From Chitinophaga sp. LS1 (lineage in GTDB: Bacteria; Bacteroidota; Bacteroidia; Chitinophagales; Chitinophagaceae): 64,000 nt of DNA. The notes beneath the pieces are model-generated. The model did no database searches. It was not told the DNA's origin and worked only from the letters and a program-made list of their open reading frames with translations. The position numbers were made by a program, and so were the translations under genes. The stretch lies in the NCBI RefSeq assembly GCF_034274695.1, contig NZ_CP128362.1, positions 682,001-746,000 of the forward strand, in the 5' to 3' direction. Positions 45,302 to 55,359 of this stretch are shown here, in pieces. Positions within the stretch are counted from its first letter, which is position 1; every line of letters begins with the position of its first letter.

Positions 45302-47047
45302 ATGCTGTTTAAAAAGCACTATCTCCTACTGCCATCAATTCTGCTGGCAATGGCTTGTGGTCAGCCTGGCAAGAAATCCGGCAATGACGCCGATTCGCTG
45401 CACCACCTCGTCCAGAAATATTATGATGACAGAATGGAACTGTTTCCACTGGAAGCAACCATGAATGGAGAACATCAGTATGATAGTCTCCTGCAAATTG
45501 ACATCAGCGAGCAATTCCGTCATCGCACCGATAGCTTTTACACCAGCTACTTAACAGCACTCAACGGTGTAGATACTGCAGGCCTTACGCCCAATGACCT
45601 GATCAGTTATCTCATGTTGCAACGCGACCTCACCCTGAGCAAAGAGCGCCTGAAATTCCCTGATCATTACATGCCGTTTGATCAATTCAGTGGCCTTACT
45701 TTAATGCTCCCTTTACTAGGCTCCGGCGCCAGCGCACAACCATTCAAAACGAATGACGACTACCGCCACTTCATGTCACGCATGAAGTCATTCTCTGAAT
45801 GGGCAGACATGGCTATTGCTAACATGCGCAAAGGCATGGAAACAGGTATCGTATTACCCAAAACACTGGTTGTAAAAATACTCCCGCAACTGGCTGAAAT
45901 CGCTAAGAAAGATACCGGCAATGTTTTCTATGCACCACTCAGAACCCTGAAGGATACTGCACTCGCCACTGCTTACAAAGCAAGCATCGAACAGTATATT
46001 TTGCCTTCTTATGCACGGCTGCATGACTTTATCGAAAAAGAATACCTGCCCAAAGCACGCACTACCAGCGGTTATGGCGCACTACCTAACGGTAAAGACT
46101 GGTACGCGCTCTACAGCAAATACTGGACAACCACCAACTTCACACCTGATGAGATCTTTGCCATCGGTGAAAAAGAAGTAGCCCGCATCAAAGGTGAAAT
46201 GGAAAAGGTAATGACGGAGACTGGCTGGAAAGGCGATCTGCCCTCCTTCTTTACTTACATCAGAACCGATAAAAAATTCAAGATCTTCTCTACCCCAAAA
46301 CAAATCCTCGATAGCTTCGCAAGCATCAAAGACAGGATTATGCCAAAGGTAAAAGAACTATACGGTCACCTGCCAAAAACACCTTTCGAAATCAGGCAGA
46401 CAGAAGCTTTCCGCGCCGCTTCTGCAAGTGCGGAATACATGCAGGGTGCTGCTGATGGTTCAAGACCAGGCGTATTCTACGTACCCATTTTGAATGCAAA
46501 AGAATTTGGTTACACTGGTATGCAATGCCTGTTTCTGCACGAAGCAATACCCGGTCACCACTTCCAGATCTCTATACAACAAGAGAACGATTCGTTGCCT
46601 AAATTCCGCAGATTTAACTGGATCGGCGCATATGGGGAAGGTTATGCACTATACTGCGAAAGCCTGGGAAAAGAGTTAGGAATATATACAGATCCATACA
46701 TGTACTTCGGCAGATTAAGTGACGAAATTCATCGCGCTATCAGACTCGTTGTGGATGTAGGTTTGCACTATAAAGGATGGACCCGTGAGCAAGCCATCAA
46801 GTATATGCTTGATTATGAACCAACAAGCGAGCAGGAAGCGATTGCCGAAATTGAACGTTATATGGCGTTGCCGGCACAGGCTTTGTCTTATAAAATAGGC
46901 GAAATGAAAATCCGCGAATTGAGGAATAAGTATACTGCTGAGTTGGGAGATAAATTTAATATCAAAGATTTCCACGACGAATTGTTGAAAGATGGTTGTG
47001 TACCATTGGATGTGTTGGAAGAAAAGATGGCGAGGAAGTTCAAATAA
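45302..47047 (+). CDS. DUF885-family zinc metallopeptidase-like lipoprotein
   Basis: A 581-residue lipoprotein (LLPSILLAMACGQPG) of the DUF885 family. The zinc motif is in CLFLHEAIPGHHFQIS (HEAIPGHH), and a conserved Glu-containing segment (GEGYALYCESLGKELGIY) follows. These are presumed periplasmic or surface peptidases; substrate unknown. Length is normal for the family. Confidence 0.9.
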   Translation: MLFKKHYLLLPSILLAMACGQPGKKSGNDADSLHHLVQKYYDDRMELFPLEATMNGEHQYDSLLQIDISEQFRHRTDSFYTSYLTALNGVDTAGLTPNDLISYLMLQRDLTLSKERLKFPDHYMPFDQFSGLTLMLPLLGSGASAQPFKTNDDYRHFMSRMKSFSEWADMAIANMRKGMETGIVLPKTLVVKILPQLAEIAKKDTGNVFYAPLRTLKDTALATAYKASIEQYILPSYARLHDFIEKEYLPKARTTSGYGALPNGKDWYALYSKYWTTTNFTPDEIFAIGEKEVARIKGEMEKVMTETGWKGDLPSFFTYIRTDKKFKIFSTPKQILDSFASIKDRIMPKVKELYGHLPKTPFEIRQTEAFRAASASAEYMQGAADGSRPGVFYVPILNAKEFGYTGMQCLFLHEAIPGHHFQISIQQENDSLPKFRRFNWIGAYGEGYALYCESLGKELGIYTDPYMYFGRLSDEIHRAIRLVVDVGLHYKGWTREQAIKYMLDYEPTSEQEAIAEIERYMALPAQALSYKIGEMKIRELRNKYTAELGDKFNIKDFHDELLKDGCVPLDVLEEKMARKFK

Positions 47048-47404
47048 AACCATTTTGCCCTTTGCAGGATGCATTCATCCTGCAAAGGGCAAACATTATG
47101 AAAAAATCTATATACCCACAATTACTGCACAGCTTTCTGATAATCCGGATTTAACAATAAAATATGTGTCTGCTTTGAGAAAAGATACTTAAATTTATAG
47201 AAGTAAATATAGAATTACAGGGAACTTCGGAACTACCAGGGTTTTAAGGAACGTTGCCATATCACTAAGAGACTCTATCTATATCGAAAGCTATCTGCTC
47301 AACGCGCCTTTTACCATTTCACGTTACAAAAGATATTGCACGCTTGTGCCTTATAATTATCACTGAGAGAAAAGGAATTTTTTAACTTTTAAGCTGCCAG
47401 TATT
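47048..47404. other. intergenic region with a long hairpin
   Basis: No gene is supported. A perfect 15-bp stem (47057-47071 and 47076-47090; 18 bp with flanking T/A) with loop CATT sits 9 bases after the DUF885 stop. No T run follows on the + strand, so it may stabilise the 3' end of the message or be a repeat element rather than a terminator. The rest is AT-rich without signal. Confidence 0.6.
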
Positions 47405-47758
47405 ATGTTTGACATGACCCTTAATTACTGCCTTGCTTTCCCTGCCGTGGTGCGGGAAGATAAGTGGGATGATGATGTACGGTTTTCCGTAGGTGAAAAG
47501 CTTTTTTGCATGATCTCTAAGGCTTTTCCACATCAGGTATCTCTGAAATGCAGGCTGGAAGATTTCCACCGCCTCATTTCCCAACCAGGTATCGTACCGG
47601 CGCCATATTTGGCCCGTTATCACTGGGTACAGATCAAACAATTGGAAACTTTGCCAGTTCCCGAATTACAGTCTTTATTACAGAATGCCTACGATCTGGT
47701 CGTGAATTCATTACCTCCGGAAGAAAGGGCGCAGATTTTGCGTGAGCAAAGGGTATAG
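47405..47758 (+). CDS. MmcQ/YjbR family protein
   Basis: A 117-residue protein of the MmcQ/YjbR fold, small DNA-binding-like proteins of uncertain role. Family text: YCLAFPAVVREDKWDDDVRFSVGEKLFCMI, VSLKCRLEDFHRLISQPGIVPAPYLARYHWVQI, LQSLLQNAYDLVVNSLPPEER. It is a single gene ending before a strong hairpin shared with the convergent exporter gene. Confidence 0.88.
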   Translation: MFDMTLNYCLAFPAVVREDKWDDDVRFSVGEKLFCMISKAFPHQVSLKCRLEDFHRLISQPGIVPAPYLARYHWVQIKQLETLPVPELQSLLQNAYDLVVNSLPPEERAQILREQRV

Positions 47759-47825
47759 GACCCCTGGATTTTTTGTGGTAGGAAGGTTTGCGCCTGACGC
47801 TGGCAGCGTTCAGGACTTCTAATTA

Positions 47826-47881
47826 CCCACCAAATAAAAAAGCTTTTACCCAATCAGGTAAAAGCTTTTTTATTTGGTGGG
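47826..47881. terminator. 25-bp perfect bidirectional terminator
   Basis: Arms 47826-47850 and 47857-47881 are perfectly complementary (CCCACCAAATAAAAAAGC and onward), with a 6-base loop. It contains T runs on both strands and serves the convergent MmcQ/YjbR and TauE/SafE genes. Confidence 0.85.
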
Positions 47882-47899
47882 TGGCCAATGGCCGACATT

Positions 47900-48679
47900 T
47901 TATAAGAAGACGGTGTAGATGATATCATACACCCCAAACACGATCAGCGTACACGCAAATACTTTTTCAAGTAAGGGTGATTTCATTTTCACCGCTGTTT
48001 TCGCCCCTAAATAAGAAGATGGTATCGCTGTGAGCGCCAGCAAAAGCGCTATGTTCCAGTCGATATGACCCAGGTACCAGTGCGCGATTGCCCCGGGTAT
48101 GGATAAGATGGCAGATAATACGATGGAACATGCCAGCGCCTGCTTGATAGGCATTTTTAACCGCTTAATAAAGAAACTACTAAACAATACCCCGCCCGCG
48201 TTCGCCAATAAACCAGATAATAAACCAATACCTATCGCCGCCACGATCATTAACCCGGTATGAAACGCCTCTTTTTCAGCAACTTCCTCAGACTTCTTTC
48301 TTAAGAATGAAATCAACAACGTCGTACCAATTCCCATGATGAATAACGCGGTACAGATCATCAATGTTTCACCCTTTAAGTAATGGCTAAAATAAGCCCC
48401 TAATACCGTAGCAGGCACGCCAAATATTGCCCCTAATCCAATCACTCTTTTATCGAAAAGCTTCTCCTTGCTGTAAACCGCCGTTGCTGATATCGTACTC
48501 GTAATGGCCGCAGGTAATGGAGAGGCCAGGGCATAAAAGGGGTTGATGCCGGCAAAGATCTGTAAAGCCGGCGTACTCACCGCACTCCCTCCTTTGCCCA
48601 GTAAACCGGAAAGATAGCCCACTACCAATCCTATGGATAATATTACCCAATAATCAGTCTGTTGAAATAACACAATCAT
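47900..48679 (-). CDS. TauE/SafE (TSUP) family anion exporter
   Basis: A 259-residue membrane protein with about eight helices, counted from the ATG at 48679 (MIVLFQQTDYW); a GTG at 48694 is possible. The family pattern GYLSGLLGKGGSAVSTPALQIFAGINPFYALASPLPA and its second-half counterpart GIGLLSGLLANAGGVLFSSFFIKRLKMPIKQALACSI are clear. TSUP proteins move sulfite, sulfonates or related anions. It faces the MmcQ/YjbR gene. Confidence 0.88.
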   Translation of the reverse strand: MIVLFQQTDYWVILSIGLVVGYLSGLLGKGGSAVSTPALQIFAGINPFYALASPLPAAITSTISATAVYSKEKLFDKRVIGLGAIFGVPATVLGAYFSHYLKGETLMICTALFIMGIGTTLLISFLRKKSEEVAEKEAFHTGLMIVAAIGIGLLSGLLANAGGVLFSSFFIKRLKMPIKQALACSIVLSAILSIPGAIAHWYLGHIDWNIALLLALTAIPSSYLGAKTAVKMKSPLLEKVFACTLIVFGVYDIIYTVFL

Positions 48680-49159
48680 ATACAGGTTAGACACACACGT
48701 GCCGGTTGGCAGGTCGTCGGTTGGTTTTGATGAATTTCCTTTTTAGCAAAAATAAGTGTCGCGTACAAGCCAAAAGTACTGTGTTGACGGAGGTTCAACA
48801 AAATAATCAGGGGGATTAGGTCATTACTAAAAGTTATGGGATATAACTTTATGTTATGATTCTGACTGTCGTGAGTTTGAAGGGGAATAGCCTACCAAGT
48901 CTAGGAAATATAGGAAATCAGGGGATTAGCTAAAATAATCCCCTGACAGCCAGTTTTATTGAAAACAAGGTTCATTTTCGATGGTGAAACGATGGTGAAA
49001 CCTGCTATTTTTCTAAAAACAGATTTCTCTTTTTTAGAACCAGACACCTTTTTTATCCAATGCTTACCTGGAACTCATTTCATAAATGGATATTTGTAAT
49101 TGATAGTCAATGCTTGAAGGGTAATTATGAAATGAGTTCTAGTATTAAATGAATACGCT
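48680..49159. other. intergenic region with two inverted repeats
   Basis: No gene is supported. Repeat 1: TCAGGGGATTA/TAATCCCCTGA (48918-48928 and 48936-48946). Repeat 2: GAACTCATTTCATAA (49071-49085) and its complement (49125-49139), flanking 39 bases. Repeat 2 lies just behind the eboF stop and may fold in its 3' end. Confidence 0.6.
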
Positions 49160-50524
49160 CTATTGCATCGTTTTCCAGATCACATCATATATATCAATCG
49201 CCTCTACCGCACTCGTCTCCTCCCCTTTCGCCGTTATCAACACCGGGTGATACTGGCCATCTTCCGAAATTCGCCCATGTGACCCCTTAATTAATGTCGC
49301 ATCCAGCGGAATCACATTCATCAGGTACCGGAAACCCAATTTCTTCTTTAACAGCTTAAAACCTGCCTTTAATTTGATCAAGGGATCTGCAGGGTTCATA
49401 AACATCTCCACCGGGTCATACCCTGGCTTACGATGAATATCTACCAACCTGGCAAAATCCGGCGCCTTCGCATCGTCCTGCCAATAATAGTAAGTAAACC
49501 AGCTATTGGTATCTGCTACCAATACCAACTCCCCACTCCTTGCATGATGCATATTGTGTGCACGCTTGCCTTCGCGATCCAATACCAGTTGTACACCAGG
49601 TGTGTTTTCCACAATCGCCCTTACCTTCTTATACACCGAAGGATCATTTACATACACATGCGCAACCTGGTGATCCGCTACCACAAATGCTTTGGAAGCT
49701 CCTGCATCCAGCAGCTCCAACCCACGCTCTTCTCTTACCGCTATCAAACCTTCCTGCCGGAAAATGCGATTCAGATGAATAGGGTTATTCACATTCGTAA
49801 TACCATATTCTGAAAGAATGATCACACGGGTATCCTTCTTTTCATAATGATTCACAAGCTGTTTCACCACCTCATCTACCTCACGCAATTCCTTGCTGAT
49901 GCGGGTCAGATCCTGCCCGGATTTTTGTAAACAATAATCCAGGTGGGGTAGGTAGATCAATGTCAGGGTAGGATCATACATATCATCCGTCATTACAGAT
50001 GCATCTGCAATCCACTGGGTAGATTTGATATTCGCACCCGGTCCCCAGAACTGAAACAGCGGAAATGTGCCTAACTCTTTTTGCAAATGATCGCGCAGTG
50101 ATGATGGATGTGCATAACAATCCGGCGCCTTACGGCCATCTGCTAAATACTGCGGACGCGGCGTCACAGAATAATCTGCACTGGAATACATATTGTACCA
50201 CCAGAACATTTTGGAAACAGTAAAGGAAGGATCTATCTTCCTCGCTCTTTCCCATATTTTCGGTGCATCTACCAGCTTATTTGATTGTTTCCAGAACTTG
50301 ATTTCACAATCCTCACGGTCATACCAGCCATTACCGACTATGCCATGCTCCGCAGGCCATTGTCCGGTGACATAAGTACTCTGTACCGCTGTGGTGACTG
50401 CAGGCACCATAGGTTTAATTGTGCGTAACTGGTGCTGCTGTACATACCCCTTTAAAAAAGGTGTATGTTCTCCAATCAGGGAGGAGGAGAGACCTACGAC
50501 GTCAATAACAACTGTCTTTTTCAT
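49160..50524 (-). CDS. eboF: EboF-type alkaline phosphatase/phosphodiesterase family protein
   Basis: A 454-residue member of the type I phosphodiesterase/nucleotide pyrophosphatase superfamily. It keeps the N-terminal metal Asp (VVIDVVGLSSSL), the nucleophile region VPAVTTAVQSTYVTGQWPAEHGIVGNGWYDR, VIILSEYGITNVN, and a later GSHG. It is the last gene of an ebo series (eboA to eboF on the minus strand, 41 bases after eboE). The ebo cluster was first tied to scytonemin export in cyanobacteria and is thought to move precursors across the membrane; its role in Bacteroidota is unknown. Confidence 0.85.
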   Translation of the reverse strand: MKKTVVIDVVGLSSSLIGEHTPFLKGYVQQHQLRTIKPMVPAVTTAVQSTYVTGQWPAEHGIVGNGWYDREDCEIKFWKQSNKLVDAPKIWERARKIDPSFTVSKMFWWYNMYSSADYSVTPRPQYLADGRKAPDCYAHPSSLRDHLQKELGTFPLFQFWGPGANIKSTQWIADASVMTDDMYDPTLTLIYLPHLDYCLQKSGQDLTRISKELREVDEVVKQLVNHYEKKDTRVIILSEYGITNVNNPIHLNRIFRQEGLIAVREERGLELLDAGASKAFVVADHQVAHVYVNDPSVYKKVRAIVENTPGVQLVLDREGKRAHNMHHARSGELVLVADTNSWFTYYYWQDDAKAPDFARLVDIHRKPGYDPVEMFMNPADPLIKLKAGFKLLKKKLGFRYLMNVIPLDATLIKGSHGRISEDGQYHPVLITAKGEETSAVEAIDIYDVIWKTMQ

Positions 50525-50564
50525 GATCGTTGAGCCATTCTTAGGATATGATTCTTGTTCAAAT

Positions 50565-51782
50565 CTAGCCTTCCATTTTCAGAATTCCAAGCTGTTGCAT
50601 CACCCAGCTCACCTCGCGCGAAACTGATTGATCCATTGGCAGTTTCAATGCTGCTGGCAATACGCCCCATGTGTAGGTTTCTACCTCCATATGCTGCGTA
50701 AATAACTGTTCAATTTGCAACGCCAATACTTCACGAATATCAGACTGTGTTGAATATAGTAACTCGTAGTGTTCTAAAAATACCGGTACATGAAAGTGTG
50801 ATCGCCACTCCACTACATCCTTATTGTCCGCATCTTCCAGTGCCTGCGGTAAGTCAGGATAATGCAGAAAATCACCGTTCGATTTTCGCGCAATGACCTG
50901 GTGTAAATAAGTCGGTTCGTTGAATGCACTGAATGCCTGCACCACCGCTTCTCTTTCTACAGGATCTGCTGGCATAGCAGCTTTCAGCGCTGCACTGATT
51001 TGTAATTTACCAACTTTCAACCCATACTCCTGCAACTTTCCTAATACAAATGCAGGCGACTCATATACCAATGCAAAGTGGCATACGTCATAGCATAATT
51101 GAATATGCCTTTTTATAGTAGCACCAGCTTCTTTTTCTGTCATATCAAACTGGTCCAGCAGATAGTTAATACCCAATGGCATCAGGTAAGCAAAGTACCA
51201 GTCTATATACTCCTGAATATTCTCCATCAATCCATCTGGCTCGGGTTCTATATCCAGGTGCATCACAGGACCCCCTGCGCGATGTATACGTACTAACTGA
51301 CCCAGTACCTGCAACATATTGAACGTGGCAGTTTCCATCGCCGCTTCTGTATCATCATGCCATAGTTTGTACGACAAGGGCGCTGTAGAAATACCACCTT
51401 CCATATCTGCCGGCAACAAAGCAGCGAGAATACGGAACAAACGAATGGTATATTCCACTCTGTCCGAAGTGGTCCAGTCAGGTGTATGTACCTGATCTTT
51501 TACCACGGTATGATGAAAGCCTCCGTATGGAAAACCATTCATCGTAAATACATAGCAACCCTGTTCTTTCAGCCATTGCTTGAAAGCCAGCAGATTGGTT
51601 TCTTTAGAAAGCTCTAAACTCGCCGTGTTGGCAAGACGCAGACCAATACCAAAAGGTTTATCAGGTGAAATACCTGACTTAATAGCTGGAATATATTGTT
51701 GCAATTGCGCGAAATGATCCGGCCAGGTTTCACCCGGGTGAATATTCGTGCAATAGGAAAGATGACCTGTAACTGTTTGCAT
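50565..51782 (-). CDS. eboE: EboE family metabolite traffic protein
   Basis: A 405-residue xylose-isomerase-like TIM-barrel protein, counted from the ATG at 51782 (MQTVTGHLSYCTNIHPGETWPDHFAQL). That opening, with LKEQGCYVFTMNGFPYGGFH, HLDIEPEPDGLMEN and CYDVCHFALVYESP, fits EboE. The start is 11 bases after the eboD stop. Its exact chemistry is not known. Confidence 0.88.
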   Translation of the reverse strand: MQTVTGHLSYCTNIHPGETWPDHFAQLQQYIPAIKSGISPDKPFGIGLRLANTASLELSKETNLLAFKQWLKEQGCYVFTMNGFPYGGFHHTVVKDQVHTPDWTTSDRVEYTIRLFRILAALLPADMEGGISTAPLSYKLWHDDTEAAMETATFNMLQVLGQLVRIHRAGGPVMHLDIEPEPDGLMENIQEYIDWYFAYLMPLGINYLLDQFDMTEKEAGATIKRHIQLCYDVCHFALVYESPAFVLGKLQEYGLKVGKLQISAALKAAMPADPVEREAVVQAFSAFNEPTYLHQVIARKSNGDFLHYPDLPQALEDADNKDVVEWRSHFHVPVFLEHYELLYSTQSDIREVLALQIEQLFTQHMEVETYTWGVLPAALKLPMDQSVSREVSWVMQQLGILKMEG

Positions 51783-51793
51783 GAAAATAGGTT

Positions 51794-52948
51794 TTAAGAA
51801 AGCGATTTGACTGTCTCTACAGCTTTGTCTAAAAGTGTCAGATCCATCACATGCACTTCTGCTGCCACACCGATCCCCTTTAATAAACAAATGGTAAGTC
51901 TGCCGCCAAGGTGTTCCCTGAACTCTTCCAATCCCTTGATAACCGGCGAAGGAATACCTTCTTTATGCTCCATTAATGGATGGTACACCGGCAGTTGTAA
52001 CTGCTGCAATAACTTTACTATCCGCAAAGCAGATGCCTGATCCAGCCACCCCAGCAATGAAGCATAGATACTGTCTACTGCCATACCAATAGACACAGCT
52101 TCTCCATGGCGCAATTCGAAATTGGATAACTGTTCCAGCTTGTGCGCACTCCAATGGCCAAAGTCCAATGGCCTGGAAGAACCACTTTCAAATGGATCGC
52201 CCGCACCACCAATGTGGGCCATGTGTAAGGCGGCACAACGATATACCAGTTCCTGCATGAGCGGAAGATCTCCGTTTGCCAGCGCTGTAGCATTCGCTTC
52301 CAGCCATTCAAAGAAAGGAGCATCTTTGATCAGTGCAACTTTTACAGCTTCAGCAATACCTGCCCGCCAGTCTTTCGGATCCAGCGTTGTAAGCAAATGT
52401 GCATCGTTGAATACGGCTGCAGGTGGTGCAAAGGTGCCCAGGAAGTTCTTCTTCCCTTTGTAGTTAATACCATTCTTGACACCTACACCAGAATCATTCT
52501 GTGATAATACGGTGCCTGGTATACGAATATGACGTACCCCACGATGAGATACGGCGGCGGCAAACCCTACCAGGTCCAGTACGGCGCCACCACCAATGCC
52601 GATTACAAATGAATGGCGGTCGATGGAATACTGATCAATCGCGTCAACAAGGCTGTAAAATAACGGCATGTCGTTCTTTACAGCTTCGCCACCCGGAATA
52701 ACCAGTATGTCGCCAGCAAGTTCAAAACCCTTCACGGTTTCGCAATAATGTTTAATTTGTACAGGAAGGTTCGGATGATGTTTGATCAATCCTTCATCAG
52801 CAATAACCAGTAAGCGCTTGCTGAGATTGTTCGCGGCCTGGGATTCCAGGTAGTTCTTAAGCAGTGGGTTCCCTGAGTCAAAGAGATGGGTGGTAAAAAA
52901 TACCTCGTAGGTATATGGTACACTGAATGTCTGTTGAATAACGTGCAT
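51794..52948 (-). CDS. eboD: EboD, 3-dehydroquinate synthase-like protein
   Basis: A 384-residue sugar-phosphate cyclase related to 3-dehydroquinate synthase, counted from the ATG at 52948 (MHVIQQTFSVPYTYEV). NAD-site text (VIPGGEAVKND, VIGIGGGAVLDLVGFAAAVSHRG), metal-site text (EAVKVALIKDAPFFEW, LDFGHWSAHKLEQLSNFELRHGEAVSIGMAVDS) and the overall length fit. In ebo clusters it is named EboD; the substrate is unknown and need not be the shikimate precursor. Its transcript must pass or start behind a terminator-like stem at 53003-53035. Confidence 0.88.
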   Translation of the reverse strand: MHVIQQTFSVPYTYEVFFTTHLFDSGNPLLKNYLESQAANNLSKRLLVIADEGLIKHHPNLPVQIKHYCETVKGFELAGDILVIPGGEAVKNDMPLFYSLVDAIDQYSIDRHSFVIGIGGGAVLDLVGFAAAVSHRGVRHIRIPGTVLSQNDSGVGVKNGINYKGKKNFLGTFAPPAAVFNDAHLLTTLDPKDWRAGIAEAVKVALIKDAPFFEWLEANATALANGDLPLMQELVYRCAALHMAHIGGAGDPFESGSSRPLDFGHWSAHKLEQLSNFELRHGEAVSIGMAVDSIYASLLGWLDQASALRIVKLLQQLQLPVYHPLMEHKEGIPSPVIKGLEEFREHLGGRLTICLLKGIGVAAEVHVMDLTLLDKAVETVKSLS

Positions 52949-53000
52949 AGCTATGATTGTGTGCTCATCAAATAATAAAAGCCGTTTTAAAAGTAGCATA

Positions 53001-53035
53001 AAAAAATCGCTTTTGCCAGTGACAAAAGCGATTTT
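53001..53035 (-). terminator. terminator-like stem inside the ebo operon
   Basis: AAAATCGCTTTTG/CAAAAGCGATTTT stem (53003-53015 and 53023-53035) with T residues after it on the minus strand. It lies between eboC and eboD, so it may lower expression of eboDEF or mark a separate transcript. Confidence 0.7.
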
Positions 53036-53076
53036 CTTTGCGCTGGTCCTGCGGCCAACTATATAAATTCAAAATA

Positions 53077-54048
53077 TCAGGTTACAGCAAAAGCTTTTGC
53101 GATCAGCATAGATATTGGTAACAATATCAACACCAACAATGCATGTTGCAGGGTGGAAAACGCCGCTACCCATGCTGCATTCATGGCTATCAACGCAATG
53201 ATCCCTCCTTTCACCGCCTTACCAATATTAGGTCCTGTGGGATTTTTCATGGCAATCCACAATGGTCTGTTAATCATAATGATGAATAACAGGATGAACG
53301 GCGATGCAATGAGCAGGTGTTCATTGTAATACGCGAGTGCTACCATCGTACCATATACCAATGCATAAGCAACAGCTGCAATCCGTATAGTCATTGCATT
53401 GCCCCCATGTACTTCACCACGACTGATGTAGGTCACTGCCGCAATGTACACGACAGGAATAATCCCCATCCACCAATACGCCTGCAAAGCAGGCATCACA
53501 ATACTAATTCCTAACAATAAATTCAATCCCCTGCAAAGGCCCATATTCACAGGGCCCCATGCCCGGTGTTTTCCCCATTTATCATATACCAGTGCACATA
53601 CAGTAATACCCAGTGCTATAAAACCAGTCACACGCGCAACTGTAAATGCCGCCAGTATACCTACTAATAAAAGGTACGAACCCAGTACAATTGCCTGGTT
53701 CATAGAAATTATGCCACTTGGAATCGGGCGTTCAGGGCGTTCTACTGTGTCCAATTTTGCATCCATCACATCGTTGAATACCACACCTCCTCCATACAGA
53801 CCTATAGTAGCCAGACAGAGACAAAGTACGGGCAACAGATGATCCAGGTAATTGACCATTTCTGACCCCAAAAAACCGGATATAGCTATCCCTGCCAAAA
53901 CATCTGCTACAGCTGTCACGATATTGGCAGGACGCATTAAACGTAAATATCCTAGTAATTTGCTAATAATATAATTCACCGGGTACACGGGTTTTCTCAA
54001 TGACGAATGACGAAATACGAATTGCAATTGATCCATATTCACATACAT
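53077..54048 (-). CDS. eboC: EboC, UbiA-like prenyltransferase
   Basis: A membrane protein of about 323 residues with eight or nine helices, counted from the ATG at 54048 (a start 12 bases later is also possible). The UbiA first motif NDVMDAKLDTVERPERPIPSG, which binds prenyl diphosphate through magnesium, is intact, while the second Asp-rich motif is weak. EboC is the UbiA-like member of ebo clusters. It lies between eboB and the stem that precedes eboD. Confidence 0.88.
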   Translation of the reverse strand: MYVNMDQLQFVFRHSSLRKPVYPVNYIISKLLGYLRLMRPANIVTAVADVLAGIAISGFLGSEMVNYLDHLLPVLCLCLATIGLYGGGVVFNDVMDAKLDTVERPERPIPSGIISMNQAIVLGSYLLLVGILAAFTVARVTGFIALGITVCALVYDKWGKHRAWGPVNMGLCRGLNLLLGISIVMPALQAYWWMGIIPVVYIAAVTYISRGEVHGGNAMTIRIAAVAYALVYGTMVALAYYNEHLLIASPFILLFIIMINRPLWIAMKNPTGPNIGKAVKGGIIALIAMNAAWVAAFSTLQHALLVLILLPISMLIAKAFAVT

Positions 54049-54162
54049 GTTTAAATTTGTTAGCGCAACGAACAATTCGTTGCCGGGTTAAAATAACCTG
54101 GCTATGGCGTACGATCTGTCTGGATTTTAATCAGGACATTCGTCAAATCTTAATACTGCTGT

Positions 54163-55146
54163 TTAACTGATAATAGTAGACTGAGCATTACGGAAAGGTT
54201 GTTGACCACCGCGTAATACGGTACTTCCGTTGAACTTCTGGCTCTGGTCTATATTCTTTACCATCTCAAAATCCGCTTCATTAATTTGCCCACTTTGGGC
54301 AAAGGCTGTTATAGCATTTCGGAAAGTTACCAAATGAATATCATTCGAGTCAATACCACTTTCGTGCATGAGGGCCGCTGTTTTAGGTACAGCCAATGGG
54401 TCACTGATACCCCAGTCCGCAGCAGAATTGATCATAATCCGCTCACTGCCATACTGTTTCACAACTTCCACCATGCGCTCATTCCCCATTTTAGTAAATG
54501 GATAAATGGTAAATGCAGCCCAGAAACCCCTGTCCAATACCTCTTTTACAGTCTCTTCATTATTGTGGTCTACAATCACCATTTTTGGATCAATGCCATG
54601 CTCGATGGCGATGTCCATACTACGTGTGGTACCTTTCTTTTTATCTCTGTGTGGTGTATGGATCTGCACTGGCAAACCCGCTTCCTTAGCGAGTTCCAGC
54701 TGTGCACGATAATATTTTTCTTCAGCGGGTGTCTGGTCGTCAAATCCTATTTCTCCTACACCTACTACTCCTTCTTTATAAAGAAAAAGAGGGAGTATTT
54801 CCATCACTGCTTCCGCCAGTTTTTCATTATTGGCCTCCTTGCTGTTCAATCCGATGGTGCAATAATGCTTAATACCAAATTGTGAGGAACGAAAGCGTTC
54901 CCAACCAATGAGGGAATTGAAATAATCCCTGAAGGTATCAATGCCGGTTCTGGGTTGTCCTAACCAGAAAGCAGGCTCTATTACAGCAGTAATACCAGCC
55001 GCTGCCATAGCCTGATAATCGTCTGTGGTGCGGCTTGTCATGTGGATATGCGGATCGAAGAACTGCATTCCTTTTATACGCTCCATATACGCGGGTACCA
55101 TTGTTAATGGTTGGGTTGTTCCATTCAGTTCGTGACTACAACACAT
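54163..55146 (-). CDS. eboB: EboB, TatD-family metal-dependent hydrolase
   Basis: A 327-residue TIM-barrel hydrolase. The metal-binding FFDPHIHMTSRTTDDYQAMAAAGITAVIEPAFWLG, VGVGEIGFDD, PVQIHTPHRDKKKGTTRSMDIAIEHG and NSAADWGISDPLAVPKTA motifs are present. In ebo clusters this TatD-like protein is EboB. Its substrate is unknown; DNase activity, seen in TatD itself, should not be assumed. Confidence 0.88.
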   Translation of the reverse strand: MCCSHELNGTTQPLTMVPAYMERIKGMQFFDPHIHMTSRTTDDYQAMAAAGITAVIEPAFWLGQPRTGIDTFRDYFNSLIGWERFRSSQFGIKHYCTIGLNSKEANNEKLAEAVMEILPLFLYKEGVVGVGEIGFDDQTPAEEKYYRAQLELAKEAGLPVQIHTPHRDKKKGTTRSMDIAIEHGIDPKMVIVDHNNEETVKEVLDRGFWAAFTIYPFTKMGNERMVEVVKQYGSERIMINSAADWGISDPLAVPKTAALMHESGIDSNDIHLVTFRNAITAFAQSGQINEADFEMVKNIDQSQKFNGSTVLRGGQQPFRNAQSTIIS

Positions 55147-55359
55147 GTCAAAATAATTTCGTGAGACCTGATAATTTGTTTAAAATTCCTGGTTGAATGA
55201 CTGCAAGTTTACAGCATATACATTGAAGGTGTGATACACGTTTATGCTATTCCATGTTAATTCCGGTTTTCCGCAGGTTCATATCATGAATTAAGGCAAT
55301 ACATTTGCCTATTGAAGCTGCCGAATGCCCGCCCATGTTATGCACTTACCTGTTGTCAA

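Noticed and set aside
47095..47192. Small gene after the DUF885 hairpin
   Set aside because: The ATG-led frame is about 16 codons, and the longer frame lacks its own start.
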